The notes below the pieces were generated by a model. It saw only the letters and a list, made by a program, of their open reading frames with translations. It was not told the DNA's origin and did not search any database. The translations under genes were made by a program, and so were the position numbers. A DNA stretch of 64,000 nucleotides from Mycobacterium simulans (GTDB lineage Bacteria; Actinomycetota; Actinomycetes; Mycobacteriales; Mycobacteriaceae): positions 80,413-144,412 of the forward strand of contig NZ_OCVX01000005.1 in NCBI RefSeq assembly GCF_900232995.1, written 5' to 3'. Positions 1 to 8,872 of this stretch are shown piece by piece; positions within the stretch are counted from its first letter, which is position 1; the number at the start of each line of letters is the position of its first letter.

Positions 1-248
1 CCTGCGTCGACGACGACGAGGTACTCCCCACCGCAACGCGGCTGGCCGATAATCTGGCGCAGGGCGCCCAAACCGCGATCCGCTGGACAAAGCGCAGCCT
101 GAACCACTGGTACCGCATGTTCGGGCCCACCTTCGAAACCTCGCTTGGCCTGGAATTCATCGGGTTCAGCGGTCCCGACGTGCGCGAAGGTCTAGCCGCC
201 CATCGCGAGAAGCGGCCCGCGCGCTTTGTTGGCGGCCAGGACAGCTGA
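1..248 (+). CDS. echA15: Enoyl-CoA hydratase, C-terminal fragment (echA15-like)
   Basis: The window opens inside this gene; the last 81 codons are visible, ending at TGA 246-248. The readable part is an alpha-helical crotonase-type tail (aliphatic and charged, with an LAAHREKRPARF-type ending in which a helix precedes a basic patch). Enoyl-CoA hydratases hydrate trans-2-enoyl-CoA in fatty-acid beta-oxidation, but the active-site glutamates lie outside the window. The name rests mainly on position: echA15 precedes this gene set in M. tuberculosis. Confidence 0.7.
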   Translation, partial: CVDDDEVLPTATRLADNLAQGAQTAIRWTKRSLNHWYRMFGPTFETSLGLEFIGFSGPDVREGLAAHREKRPARFVGGQDS

Positions 249-249
249 G

Positions 250-309
250 CCCGATGGTGCCGACCCGCCGCGCCCGGCGCCAGCGCCGCGCTTGCGATCG
301 GCACTCAAC
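250..309. repeat. Dispersed ~57-60 bp repeat, copy 1
   Basis: This non-coding segment after echA15 begins CCCGATGGTG and ends near GCACTCAAC. It resembles a second segment at 31501-31557 in the same orientation, with roughly four in five positions matching by eye. Both lie in intergenic DNA. It may be a low-copy intergenic repeat; its function is unknown. Confidence 0.5.
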
Positions 310-365
310 GCAATTCGGCGCGCCTGATGACGCGTGTCGGGCGATAGGTCTAACGTCGAAATTTG

Positions 366-417
366 TGACCCGCGCTGGCGACGATGCAGAGCGAAGCGAG
401 GCGGAGGAGCGGCGCTC
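366..417 (+). repeat. MIRU-like intergenic repeat, single copy
   Basis: This copy has the core GACGATGCAGAGCGAAGCGA followed by GGAGGAGCGGCGCT, directly abutting the ATG at 418. The same core occurs at 15711-15816 (two tandem copies) and 23400-23442, both in inverse orientation. It resembles the mycobacterial interspersed repetitive unit family, and the position corresponds, as I recall, to the MIRU26 neighbourhood. The element supplies the Shine-Dalgarno GGAGGAG for the next gene. Confidence 0.75.
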
Positions 418-999
418 ATGACCTCAACAGAACCGGAACCATTCCGCGAGGCGGTAGCCGCAATGAACGCCGTCACCGTGCGACCGGAAATCGAGCTCGG
501 CCCCATTCGCCCACCCCAGCGACTGGCGCCGTACAGCTACGCGTTAGGCGCCGAGATCAAGCATCCCGACCTCGACATCGTCCCCGAACGATCCGAAGGC
601 GACGCATTCGGCCGGTTGATCCTGCTGTACGACCCCGAGGGCTCGGACGCTTGGGACGGCACCATCCGCCTGGTCGCCTACGTCCAGGCGGACCTGGACT
701 CGCACGAGGCGATCGACCCGCTGCTGCCGGAGGTGGCGTGGAGTTGGCTGGTCGAGGCGCTGGAAACGCGCACCGAACAGATGACCGCCCTGGGAGGCAC
801 CGTCACCGCCACCACCTCGGTGCGCTACGGCGACATCTCCGGTCCGCCGCGGGCCCACCAGTTGGAGCTACGGGCGTCGTGGACGGCCACCACCCCCGAT
901 GTGGGTGGTCACGTAGAGGCGTTCTGCGATGTCCTGGAGCACGCCGCGGGCTTGCCGCCGGCCGGGGTCACCGACCTGGGCTCGCGGTCACGCGCCTGA
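418..999 (+). CDS. DUF3000 family protein (Rv2680-like)
   Basis: This is a 193-residue soluble protein with no signal peptide or membrane segment. It matches by context and sequence character the actinobacterial DUF3000 proteins found just upstream of the RNase D gene. The start ATG at 418 is chosen because GGAGGAG lies 7-13 bases upstream; that sequence comes from the MIRU-like repeat. An earlier in-frame start at 334 lacks such a site. The stop at 997-999 is one base before the next start, so co-transcription and translational coupling with the RNase D gene are likely. Function unknown. Confidence 0.8.
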   Translation: MTSTEPEPFREAVAAMNAVTVRPEIELGPIRPPQRLAPYSYALGAEIKHPDLDIVPERSEGDAFGRLILLYDPEGSDAWDGTIRLVAYVQADLDSHEAIDPLLPEVAWSWLVEALETRTEQMTALGGTVTATTSVRYGDISGPPRAHQLELRASWTATTPDVGGHVEAFCDVLEHAAGLPPAGVTDLGSRSRA

Positions 1000-1000
1000 T

Positions 1001-2278
1001 ATGTATCCCGAGCTGTCTATGCCGGAGAATGAGCCGGCGGGCAGCAGCCAGCCCGAGCCCGTCCCATTGCTCCACCCCGCCGACGGGATGCCGGAACTTT
1101 CGGTCACCGCCAAGCAGATCACGGCCGCCGCGGCACTGCTGGACCGCGGCCATGGACCATTCGCGGTGGATGCCGAGCGGGCGTCTGGTTTCCGCTACTC
1201 CAACCGGGCCTACCTGATCCAAATCCGGCGGGCCGGCGCCGGCACCGTGCTCATCGATCCGGTCAGCCACGGCGGTGACCCGCTGACCGTGCTGCAGCCC
1301 ATCGCCGAGGTCCTCAGCAAAGATGAATGGATTCTGCATTCCGCGGATCAGGATCTGCCGTGCCTGGCCGAAGTCGGCCTGCAGCCGTCCGCGCTGTACG
1401 ACACCGAGCTGGCCGGACGCCTGGCCGGATTCGAGCGCGTGAACCTGGCGACCATGGTCCAGCGGCTGCTGGGCCTGGGGTTGGCCAAGGGCCACGGCGC
1501 GGCCGACTGGTCCAAACGCCCGCTGCCGTCGGCCTGGCTCAACTACGCGGCACTCGATGTGGAACTACTCATCGAACTGCGCCCGGCGATCTCCGGGGTG
1601 CTCGCCGAGCAAGGCAAAACCGACTGGGCCACAGAGGAATTCGAACATCTCCGGACGGCCACCCCAGCGGCAGCCCGGCCGGACCGATGGCGGCGAACAT
1701 CGGGCATCCATCGTGTCAATGACCGGAGGGGCCTGGCGGCGGTTCGCGAGTTGTGGACCACGCGTGACCGTATCGCCCAGCGACGCGACATCGCGCCTCG
1801 ACGCATCCTGCCGGACTCGGCCATCATCGACGCCGCCATCGCCGACCCGAAGTCGGTCGACGACCTGGTCGCGTTGCCGGTGTTCGGCGGGCGTAACCAG
1901 CGCCGCAGCGCAGCGATGTGGTTGGCGGCACTGGAAACGGCGCGGCAAAGCCAAGATCCGCCGGAGGTGACGGAACCGCCGAATGGTCCGCCGCCGCCGG
2001 CGCGGTGGAGCAGACGCAAGCCCGAGGCGGCCACCCGGCTGGACGCGGCGCGTGCGGCGCTGGCGGAGGTGTCCCAACGGGTGGGGGTTCCGACGGAGAA
2101 CCTGGTCTCACCCGACCTGGTGCGACGGCTGTGCTGGGACTGGGACGGCGCCCCGAAACGCTCGCCAGACGCGGTCAGTGCTATCGACGACTTCTTGTGC
2201 GCCGGCCAGGCGCGGGCGTGGCAACGAGAACTGGTGGTTCGGGTTCTGGCCGCGGCGGTGCAGCCACAGGGCGACTAG
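1001..2278 (+). CDS. RNase D-type 3'-5' exonuclease with HRDC domain (Rv2681-like)
   Basis: This 425-residue protein has a DEDDy exonuclease domain in its first ~200 residues. Exo I carries D57 and E59 (VDAER), Exo II an aspartate in HSADQD near 116-118, and Exo III Y182 and D186 (NYAALDVE). The remainder is helical, with an HRDC-like region around 230-310 (RELWTTRDRIAQRRDIAPRR). The family trims 3' ends of structured RNAs in the cytoplasm. The start at 1001 is one base after the upstream stop; Met7 is an alternative. Its stop codon overlaps that of the convergent pnkp gene within a four-base CTAG at 2275-2278. Confidence 0.9.
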   Translation: MYPELSMPENEPAGSSQPEPVPLLHPADGMPELSVTAKQITAAAALLDRGHGPFAVDAERASGFRYSNRAYLIQIRRAGAGTVLIDPVSHGGDPLTVLQPIAEVLSKDEWILHSADQDLPCLAEVGLQPSALYDTELAGRLAGFERVNLATMVQRLLGLGLAKGHGAADWSKRPLPSAWLNYAALDVELLIELRPAISGVLAEQGKTDWATEEFEHLRTATPAAARPDRWRRTSGIHRVNDRRGLAAVRELWTTRDRIAQRRDIAPRRILPDSAIIDAAIADPKSVDDLVALPVFGGRNQRRSAAMWLAALETARQSQDPPEVTEPPNGPPPPARWSRRKPEAATRLDAARAALAEVSQRVGVPTENLVSPDLVRRLCWDWDGAPKRSPDAVSAIDDFLCAGQARAWQRELVVRVLAAAVQPQGD

Positions 2279-4824
2279 AGGCGGGGGTCGACGGGTTCCG
2301 ACTCAAGTGCAAGAACCGCGAACACGCACTCGTGGACGCGCCACAGCGGTTCGCCTCGGGCGACGCGTTCGAGTGCTTCGAGGCCCAGGGCGTACTCGCG
2401 CAGTGCGATCGAGCGCTTGGCGCCGAGGTTGCGTTGCCGCAGTCGCTCCAGGTTGGCGGGTTCGGTGTAGTCCGGCCCGTAGATGATCCGCAGGTATTCG
2501 CGGCCACGCACCTTCAGCCCGGGCTGCACCAATCCTTTTGCGGTCCGCACCAGGTTTGCCGCCGGCTTGACCACCATTCCCTCACCACCGGCCGCGGTGA
2601 GTTGCTCCCACCACCGCACCCCGTCCGACACCGAGGATTCGTCGTCAATGTCGACGAATAGCCGCCGTGTTGGAGCTACCAGCCGGTCGTCAGCCGCCAC
2701 CAGCCGGTCGGCGACTTCGAGGTGCCAGGCGTGCGGTCGATCCTGGTACGTCGCCCCGCCCCCGCCGCTTCCGTCACCCGATGCGAGCAGCTGGAATGGT
2801 GCCACCTGGACACCATCTAGTCCCCGGGTAGGCCAGCAGTATCGGCGATAGGCTGCCGTGAACCGATCGGCGGTCTCCGCCCTAGCCCGGGTGCGTTCCA
2901 GCAGGGCGCCGACGTCGATGCCTCGGTCTACGGCCTGTGACAGCGCCAATGCTGCCACCGGCAACGAGGCTCGCGCCGCGGCACCGACGGCCGCGTACCG
3001 GTCGCGCAGCAGTTCGCCCGCCTTGGCGCTCCAGGGCAGCAGCTCGGCGTCCAGCAGCACCCAAGACGCATCGAGCTCCTCGAATAGACCCGCGTTTGCG
3101 ACGGCACTGCGCAGGCGGTCCAGCAGAGCTGACGTTAACTCGGTCGGGAAGAACGACCGACCGGTGCGCGTCCACACCGCCCCCGCGCCGTCGATCCCGA
3201 AATGCGGCACCGCCGAGTCCCGGCAAACGAGCAGCACAGCCCGTGACCCCATGTGCTTTTCCTCGCACACAACGTCAGTCACGCCCACGCCTCGGTAGGC
3301 CCCGAACGCTTCGGCGGGATGCTCGAGCAGACCAGGACACGCTGACGTCGCTACTGGGCTCATCGTCGGCGGCAGGTAGATCAGCCACCGCGGATCGACA
3401 GCGAACCGGCTAATTATCTCGAGGGCCGCGGCCGCGTGGTCGGCCCTTACACTGACTCGGCCGTGTCCTCCGGTTTCGATCACCCGGCGACCGGTGACGT
3501 CGCGGATGTCCAGCATATCCGAATCACGTTGTGGCGCAGCTACGTTGGTCAACGGCTTCGCCGGCACATAGTACTCGCGTGCAGCCGGCACCGAGACCAC
3601 CTCGCGCTCGGGGTAGCGCAGTGCGGTCAACGAGCCGCCGAACACACATCCAGTGTCGATGCAGATGGTGTTGTTCACCCACTCGGGTTTTGGCGTCGGC
3701 GTATGGCCGTAGACGACCAGCGCACGGCCGCGGTAGTTGTCCGCCCATGGGTAGCGCACCGGCAACCCGTATTCATCGGTTTCACCGGTCGTTTCGCCGT
3801 ACAAACAGAACGCCCGAACCCGCGCCGAGCCGCGCCCGTGCATCCTCTCGACCAAACCCGCGTGCGACACCACCAGTCGGCCGTGATCAAACACGTAGTG
3901 CGAAATCAGGCCGTCCAGAAAAGATTCCACCGCCGCCCGGAACTCCGCCGTTTCCGCGGCGAGCTGCGCCAGCGACTCGGCCAGCCCGTGGCTGATCTTC
4001 ACGTCACGGCCACGCAGCGCGCGCAGCAGCTTGTCCTCGTGGTTGCCGGGCACGCAGAAGGCGTTGCCGGAGTTGACCATCCCCATTACCAGCCGCAGCA
4101 CGCCTGGTGTATCCGGGCCGCGGTCCACCAGGTCGCCGACGAACACCGCCCGACGGTCGGGACACACAGCATCGACCGCGCCGCCCTGAGCATCCCGCGA
4201 CAACTTGTAGCCGAGGGTCGACAACAGGCTTTCCAGCTCGGCCCGGCAACCATGCACGTCCCCGATGATGTCGAATGGCCCAGTCTCGTGCCGCAGGTCG
4301 TTGAACAGACGAGTCCGCTCGATCCCAGTCACGGCGGCGACGGCCTCCACACCGTCCAGCACGTGCACGGCCCGGAATCCCTCGCGCTTGAGGCCGCGCA
4401 GGCCGCGTCGCAGCTGCTGGCGCTGGCGTGCCACCACGCGGCCGCCGAAATCGCGCTCGGGTCGGGCGGCATTGCGTGCGACGCACACCGACTCGGGCAG
4501 ATCAAGAACGATGGCGACCGGCAGCACGTCGTGGGCGCGGGCCAGGGCAACCAACTCTTTGCGCGCCTCAGGTTGAACGTTCGTGGCGTCCACCACCGTC
4601 AGCCGGCCCGCGGCGAGCCGCTTGCCGGCGATGAAGTGCAGCACCTCGAAAGCGTCCTTGGACGCGGCCTGATCGTTCTGGTCGTCGCACACCAGCCCGC
4701 GGCAGAAGTCACTCGACAGCACTTCGGTCGGCTTGAAATGCGCCCGCGCGAACGTCGATTTGCCCGAACCGCTGACACCGATCAGCACCACCAGCGAGAG
4801 CTCCGGGACCGCCAGGGTCGTCAT
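2275..4824 (-). CDS. pnkp: Bacterial polynucleotide kinase-phosphatase-ligase (Pnkp)
   Basis: This 849-residue three-domain RNA end-healing and sealing enzyme compares with about 870 residues in the characterised Clostridium thermocellum protein. The N-terminal kinase has a P-loop GVSGSGKST (16-24). The central calcineurin-type phosphatase has DVH (189-191), GDLVDR (230-235), GNHED (260-264), SHAG (320-323) and YGHT (372-375). The C-terminal adenylyltransferase has the nucleotidyl lysine K523 in EEKHMGSR. The enzyme heals 5'-OH and 2',3'-cyclic phosphate ends of cleaved RNA and, with Hen1, seals them. ATG overlaps the hen1 stop (ATGA), so the two genes form one operon. I do not recall this gene at this locus in M. 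tuberculosis H37Rv. Confidence 0.95.
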   Translation of the reverse strand: MTTLAVPELSLVVLIGVSGSGKSTFARAHFKPTEVLSSDFCRGLVCDDQNDQAASKDAFEVLHFIAGKRLAAGRLTVVDATNVQPEARKELVALARAHDVLPVAIVLDLPESVCVARNAARPERDFGGRVVARQRQQLRRGLRGLKREGFRAVHVLDGVEAVAAVTGIERTRLFNDLRHETGPFDIIGDVHGCRAELESLLSTLGYKLSRDAQGGAVDAVCPDRRAVFVGDLVDRGPDTPGVLRLVMGMVNSGNAFCVPGNHEDKLLRALRGRDVKISHGLAESLAQLAAETAEFRAAVESFLDGLISHYVFDHGRLVVSHAGLVERMHGRGSARVRAFCLYGETTGETDEYGLPVRYPWADNYRGRALVVYGHTPTPKPEWVNNTICIDTGCVFGGSLTALRYPEREVVSVPAAREYYVPAKPLTNVAAPQRDSDMLDIRDVTGRRVIETGGHGRVSVRADHAAAALEIISRFAVDPRWLIYLPPTMSPVATSACPGLLEHPAEAFGAYRGVGVTDVVCEEKHMGSRAVLLVCRDSAVPHFGIDGAGAVWTRTGRSFFPTELTSALLDRLRSAVANAGLFEELDASWVLLDAELLPWSAKAGELLRDRYAAVGAAARASLPVAALALSQAVDRGIDVGALLERTRARAETADRFTAAYRRYCWPTRGLDGVQVAPFQLLASGDGSGGGGATYQDRPHAWHLEVADRLVAADDRLVAPTRRLFVDIDDESSVSDGVRWWEQLTAAGGEGMVVKPAANLVRTAKGLVQPGLKVRGREYLRIIYGPDYTEPANLERLRQRNLGAKRSIALREYALGLEALERVARGEPLWRVHECVFAVLALESEPVDPRL

Positions 4825-6206
4825 GCCGCCTCACGATCGAATACGGCGAGCTGAGTAGGGGGCCCGACCTCGGGGTCGTCGTCGCCGACCGGCAGGAACC
4901 GCACGCCGTACCCATAGGCCGAAGCCACCCCCGAAGCCCACGACCGGAACTCCGGTCGGGTCCACTCGAACCGGTGATCGGGATGCCGAAACGCGCCGTG
5001 AGCCAGACCCGCGAACCGCACGTTGTGCTCGGCGTTCGGCGTCGTCACCAGCACCAGGCCGGGCCGGGCCGCACCGAACACGGACCGGGCCAGCGCGGGC
5101 AGCCGGGGCGGGTCGACGTGCTCGATGACCTCCATCAGCACTGCGGCGTCAAGCCCGGCCAGCCGCTCGTCCCGATACGTCAGCGACGACTGGAACAGCC
5201 GCAGCCGCGACGACTGGCGCTGCGACATCTCGGCGACGTTGAGCCGCCGTTCGGCATAGGCGAGTGCCGTCGCCGAGACGTCCGCGCCGATGATGAGCGC
5301 GAACGAAGGGTCGGCGAGCAGGTCACGCACCAGCCGCCCGTCACCACAGCCCAGGTCAGCGACGCGAGATGCCCCAGCCGCTCGCAAAACGTCAAGCACA
5401 ACCCGGCACCGCTCCGCCGCGAGGGGCCGTTGGGCGGTTGGCTCAACCGCGTTGTCCAGCTGTTCCACCGGCGCGTCGTCGAGGTCGGCGAGGCGCTCCA
5501 TCGCCGCCGCTGTCAGCTGGCGCTGATGCGCCAGGTAGCGCCGGCTGATCAGATTCCTGGCCGGATGCCCGGCAAGCCAGCCGGCGCCGGCGCGGATCAG
5601 CTTGTCTACTTCGTCCGGGCCGACCCAATAGTGCTTGGCGTCGTCAAGGACTGGCAGCAGGACGTAGACCTGGTTGAGTGCGTCGGACAACAGTTGGCTT
5701 CCGGTGAGCTTCAAGTCGACGTAGGGTGCGTCGCCCCACTCCGGCAGCTCGGGGTCCAGCGGTACCGGCGTTGGGCCCACCCGCCATCCCAGCGGCTCAA
5801 ACAACTGGCGAGCCAGGTCGGCACCGCCGCGGCAGGGCAGCGCGGACAGGTGTAGCTGCAGCGGAATGGGTTGCGTCACAAGGTCTGGACGCGCGTCGCA
5901 ACGACCGGCCATCGCGGTGCGAAACAGCCGCTGTACTGCGACCGCAAGCAGGCTGGATGCGACGTAAGGTCGGTCATTTACATACTGCGCGAGCGCGAAC
6001 GCATCATCGCGGCGACCTTTGACCAGCCTGACCGGGTCGACCTCGAGCAACACTGCGGCGGTGCACCGCTCGTCACTCGCCTCTGGATAAAAGACGTGCG
6101 CGGTTCCGCTGTTAACGTCCATCGACTGCGCGCGCCCAGGATGCTTGTGCAGCAGATAGCCGAGGTCGGTCGCGGGCCGGTGCGTAGTGCCGACGGTGAA
6201 TATCAC
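4821..6206 (-). CDS. hen1: Bacterial Hen1, 3'-terminal RNA ribose 2'-O-methyltransferase
   Basis: This is a 461-residue protein. The N-terminal half (about 1-245) is the domain that in characterised bacterial Hen1 activates the Pnkp ligase. The C-terminal half is a SAM methyltransferase with motif I DLGCGDG (284-290) and a metal site E359, E362, H363 (EVIEH) plus H394 (PNAEH), the arrangement used by Hen1 to methylate the terminal 2'-OH. Methylation at the repaired cleavage site should protect the RNA from being cut there again. The start is GTG at 6206, 43 bp beyond the dxs1 stop on the same strand and without an obvious Shine-Dalgarno, so read-through from dxs1 is possible. Confidence 0.94.
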   Translation of the reverse strand: MIFTVGTTHRPATDLGYLLHKHPGRAQSMDVNSGTAHVFYPEASDERCTAAVLLEVDPVRLVKGRRDDAFALAQYVNDRPYVASSLLAVAVQRLFRTAMAGRCDARPDLVTQPIPLQLHLSALPCRGGADLARQLFEPLGWRVGPTPVPLDPELPEWGDAPYVDLKLTGSQLLSDALNQVYVLLPVLDDAKHYWVGPDEVDKLIRAGAGWLAGHPARNLISRRYLAHQRQLTAAAMERLADLDDAPVEQLDNAVEPTAQRPLAAERCRVVLDVLRAAGASRVADLGCGDGRLVRDLLADPSFALIIGADVSATALAYAERRLNVAEMSQRQSSRLRLFQSSLTYRDERLAGLDAAVLMEVIEHVDPPRLPALARSVFGAARPGLVLVTTPNAEHNVRFAGLAHGAFRHPDHRFEWTRPEFRSWASGVASAYGYGVRFLPVGDDDPEVGPPTQLAVFDREAA

Positions 6207-6249
6207 TGAGGCATTCGATCACGGACAGGACCGAGCCGTCGACTCACAG

Positions 6250-8175
6250 CTAGTCGAGCCGCTCGCTGATCTGCGGTTCGGTAAGCGAATTACCAAGTGC
6301 GACAACCCAACCGGTGATGCGGCGGGCCACGTCCTGGTCGGTGAGTCCCAGATCGGCGAGCACCTCGCCCCGGGACGCATGCTCATAGAATTCCTGCGGT
6401 AGTCCGACATCGCGGCAGGGCGTATCGACTTCCGCTCGCCGCAGGGCCGCCGACACCGCCGAACCCACACCGCCGGCCACCCCGTTGTCCTCCAGCGTCA
6501 CCAGCAGCTTGTGCTGTGCTGCCAGTTCGCGAACACTGTCGGAGACCGGTAACACCCACCGTGGGTCGATCACGGTCACACCGATCCCCTGGTTGTGCAG
6601 CCGTTTGGCCACCGCCAACGCCATCGACGCGAACGCGCCGACCGCTACCAGCAGCACATCGTGGTTCAGGCCACTGGCCGGCACCGCCAGCACGTCGACA
6701 CCCGAGACGCCCAACCCGAGCCGCTCCAGTGCCGGAATATCTTCGCCCACATCGCCTTTGGGGAATCTTAGCGCCGTCGGCCCGTCGTCGATGTCGAGCG
6801 CCTCACCGAGTTCGTCACGCAACCGGGTGGCATCCCTGGGGGCGGCCACCCGGATGCCCGGCACGATCCCAAGCATCGACAGATCCCACATGCCGTTGTG
6901 GCTCGGCCCGTCCGAACCGGTGATGCCGGCCCGGTCCAGCACCATGGTGACGGGCAGCTTGTGCAGCGCCACATCCATCATGATCTGGTCGAAGGCCCGG
7001 TTCAGGAACGTCGAATAGATCGCCACGACGGGGTGCATCCCGCCCATCGCCAGTCCGGCCGCCGACGTCATCGCATGCTGTTCGGCGATGCCGACGTCGA
7101 ACAGCCGATCGGGGAAGCGCTGCCCGAACGCCGTCAGTCCGGTAGGTCCGGGCATGGCCGCGGTGATGGCCACGATGTCGCGGCGCTTTTGGCCGTAGCT
7201 GATGAGCGCATCGGAAAACGTTGCCGTCCAGCCCGGGCCGGGTACCTTCGCGGCCTGCCCGGTCGCCGGATCGATCACGCCGCAAGAGTGCATCTGTTCG
7301 GCCTCGTCGGCCTCGGCCGGCGGGTAACCCATCCCTTTGCGGGTGACGACGTGCACGATCACCGGGCCCCTGAAGCCGCGGGCGCTGCGCAGCGCGACCT
7401 CCACCGCGCGTTCGTCGTGCCCGTCGACCGGGCCGACATACTTCAAACCCAGGTCGGTGAACAGCAGCTGCGGTGACAGGGAGTCCTTGAGGCCGGCTTT
7501 GACGCTGTGCATGAACTGGTAACACACCTCGCCTACCAGCGGCATAGCGCGCATTGCGTTGCGGCCTTTTTCTAAAACCTTCTCGTACGCCGGCTGCAAC
7601 CGCAGCGTGGCCAGATGGTTGGCGACGCCCCCGATCGTCGGCGCGTAGCTGCGGCCGTTGTCGTTGACCACGATGATCACCGGCCGGTGCGAGGCCGCAA
7701 TGTTGTTCAGCGCCTCCCAGCACATGCCGCCGGTGAGCGCGCCGTCGCCGACGACCGCGACCACATGCCGGTTGCGGTGCCCGGTCAACTCGAAGGCCTT
7801 GGCCAGCCCGTCTGCGTAGGACAACGCCGCGCTGGCGTGACTCGACTCCACCCAATCGTGTTCGCTCTCGGCGCGGGACGGATAGCCCGACAGTCCGCCC
7901 TTTTTACGCAGGCTTTCGAAGTCCTGGCAGCGGCCGGTCAACATCTTGTGGACATAGGCCTGGTGGCCGGTGTCGAAGATGATCGGATCATGTGGCGAGT
8001 CGAAGACGCGATGTAGCGCTAACGTCAATTCGACGACGCCCAGGTTCGGACCCAGGTGTCCCCCGGTGGCGGCAACCTTGTGGATCAGGAACTCACGGAT
8101 CTCAGCAGCCAGGTCCTTGAGTTGCTGTTGGGAAAGGTGCTGCAGATCAGCGGGTCCGCGGATCTGTTCCAGCAT
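6250..8175 (-). CDS. dxs1: 1-deoxy-D-xylulose-5-phosphate synthase
   Basis: This 641-residue enzyme condenses pyruvate and glyceraldehyde-3-phosphate, the first step of the MEP isoprenoid pathway, and is thiamine-diphosphate dependent. It has the HLGPNLGVVELT segment near the N-terminus, the ThDP/Mg motif beginning GDGALTGG and continuing to an EALNN, and a transketolase-type C-terminal half (GIAEQHAMTSAAGLA; DRAGITGSDGPSHNG). Length is close to the 638 residues I recall for M. tuberculosis Dxs1. The start ATG is at 8175. The pnkp-hen1 pair follows downstream on the same strand. Confidence 0.97.
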   Translation of the reverse strand: MLEQIRGPADLQHLSQQQLKDLAAEIREFLIHKVAATGGHLGPNLGVVELTLALHRVFDSPHDPIIFDTGHQAYVHKMLTGRCQDFESLRKKGGLSGYPSRAESEHDWVESSHASAALSYADGLAKAFELTGHRNRHVVAVVGDGALTGGMCWEALNNIAASHRPVIIVVNDNGRSYAPTIGGVANHLATLRLQPAYEKVLEKGRNAMRAMPLVGEVCYQFMHSVKAGLKDSLSPQLLFTDLGLKYVGPVDGHDERAVEVALRSARGFRGPVIVHVVTRKGMGYPPAEADEAEQMHSCGVIDPATGQAAKVPGPGWTATFSDALISYGQKRRDIVAITAAMPGPTGLTAFGQRFPDRLFDVGIAEQHAMTSAAGLAMGGMHPVVAIYSTFLNRAFDQIMMDVALHKLPVTMVLDRAGITGSDGPSHNGMWDLSMLGIVPGIRVAAPRDATRLRDELGEALDIDDGPTALRFPKGDVGEDIPALERLGLGVSGVDVLAVPASGLNHDVLLVAVGAFASMALAVAKRLHNQGIGVTVIDPRWVLPVSDSVRELAAQHKLLVTLEDNGVAGGVGSAVSAALRRAEVDTPCRDVGLPQEFYEHASRGEVLADLGLTDQDVARRITGWVVALGNSLTEPQISERLD

Positions 8176-8322
8176 CCCGCTAGTCTACGCAGCAACCGCA
8201 AGCTCATCCCGGATTCGTGGCAACGACCTCCGCGATGACTGGGCGCGGCGTTTGGTAGCCTCGTTGCCCGGAGAGCCGGGAAGCCTGGTCGGCGTATTTG
8301 TCCTGCGACCCCGGAGTTCGAT

Positions 8323-8820
8323 ATGAAGGTTGGTGTCGGCCGCACTGCACCCCCTATTGCGTCGTATGGTCAACACATGCGCGCCGAGCAAATGGCCGAG
8401 GAGTTTCCGGTCGTCAGCATCGATTCAAACGCACTCGACGCGGCCCGGATGCTCGCCGAGCACCAGTTGCCCGGGCTTTTGGTCACCGACGCGTCAGGAA
8501 AGCCGTACGCCGTGCTACCTGCCTCCCAGGTCGTGCGATTCGTCGTGCCCCGCTACGTGCAGGATGATCCCTCGCTGGCCGGTGTGCTCAACGAATCGAT
8601 GGCCGACCGCTGCGCGGAAAAGTTGAGCGGCAAGAAGGTCCGCGACGTGTTGCCGGACCACTTGGTGGACGTTCCGCCGGCTAACGCCGACGACACCATC
8701 ATCGAGGTGGCCGCACTCATGGCCCGGTCGCGAAGCCCCCTCATCGCGGTGGTCAAGAGTGGACGGTTGCTCGGGATGGTCACCGCGTCGCGCCTGCTTG
8801 CGGCGGCACTGACGTCTTGA
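8323..8820 (+). CDS. CBS-domain protein (Rv2683-like)
   Basis: This 165-residue protein has two CBS-type halves: residues about 25-70 (SIDSNALDAARMLAEHQLPG) and about 110-160 (DTIIEVAALMARSRSPLIAV). CBS pairs bind adenine nucleotides and regulate attached or partner proteins. The initiation codon is ATG 8323; a later ATG at 8377 (MRAEQM) would give a 147-residue form that starts exactly at the conserved part. It lies 52 bp ahead of the transporter pair on the same strand, so a regulatory link to those transporters is possible but not shown. Confidence 0.8.
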   Translation: MKVGVGRTAPPIASYGQHMRAEQMAEEFPVVSIDSNALDAARMLAEHQLPGLLVTDASGKPYAVLPASQVVRFVVPRYVQDDPSLAGVLNESMADRCAEKLSGKKVRDVLPDHLVDVPPANADDTIIEVAALMARSRSPLIAVVKSGRLLGMVTASRLLAAALTS

Positions 8821-8872
8821 CCTCGACGGCCTCGGAAATACCCAGTCTGCGCGCGAGAACACAGGTAACTGC

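Noticed and set aside
3436..4854. A 472-codon frame opposite pnkp
   Set aside because: Its sequence lacks any domain and is an antisense shadow of the catalytic pnkp frame.
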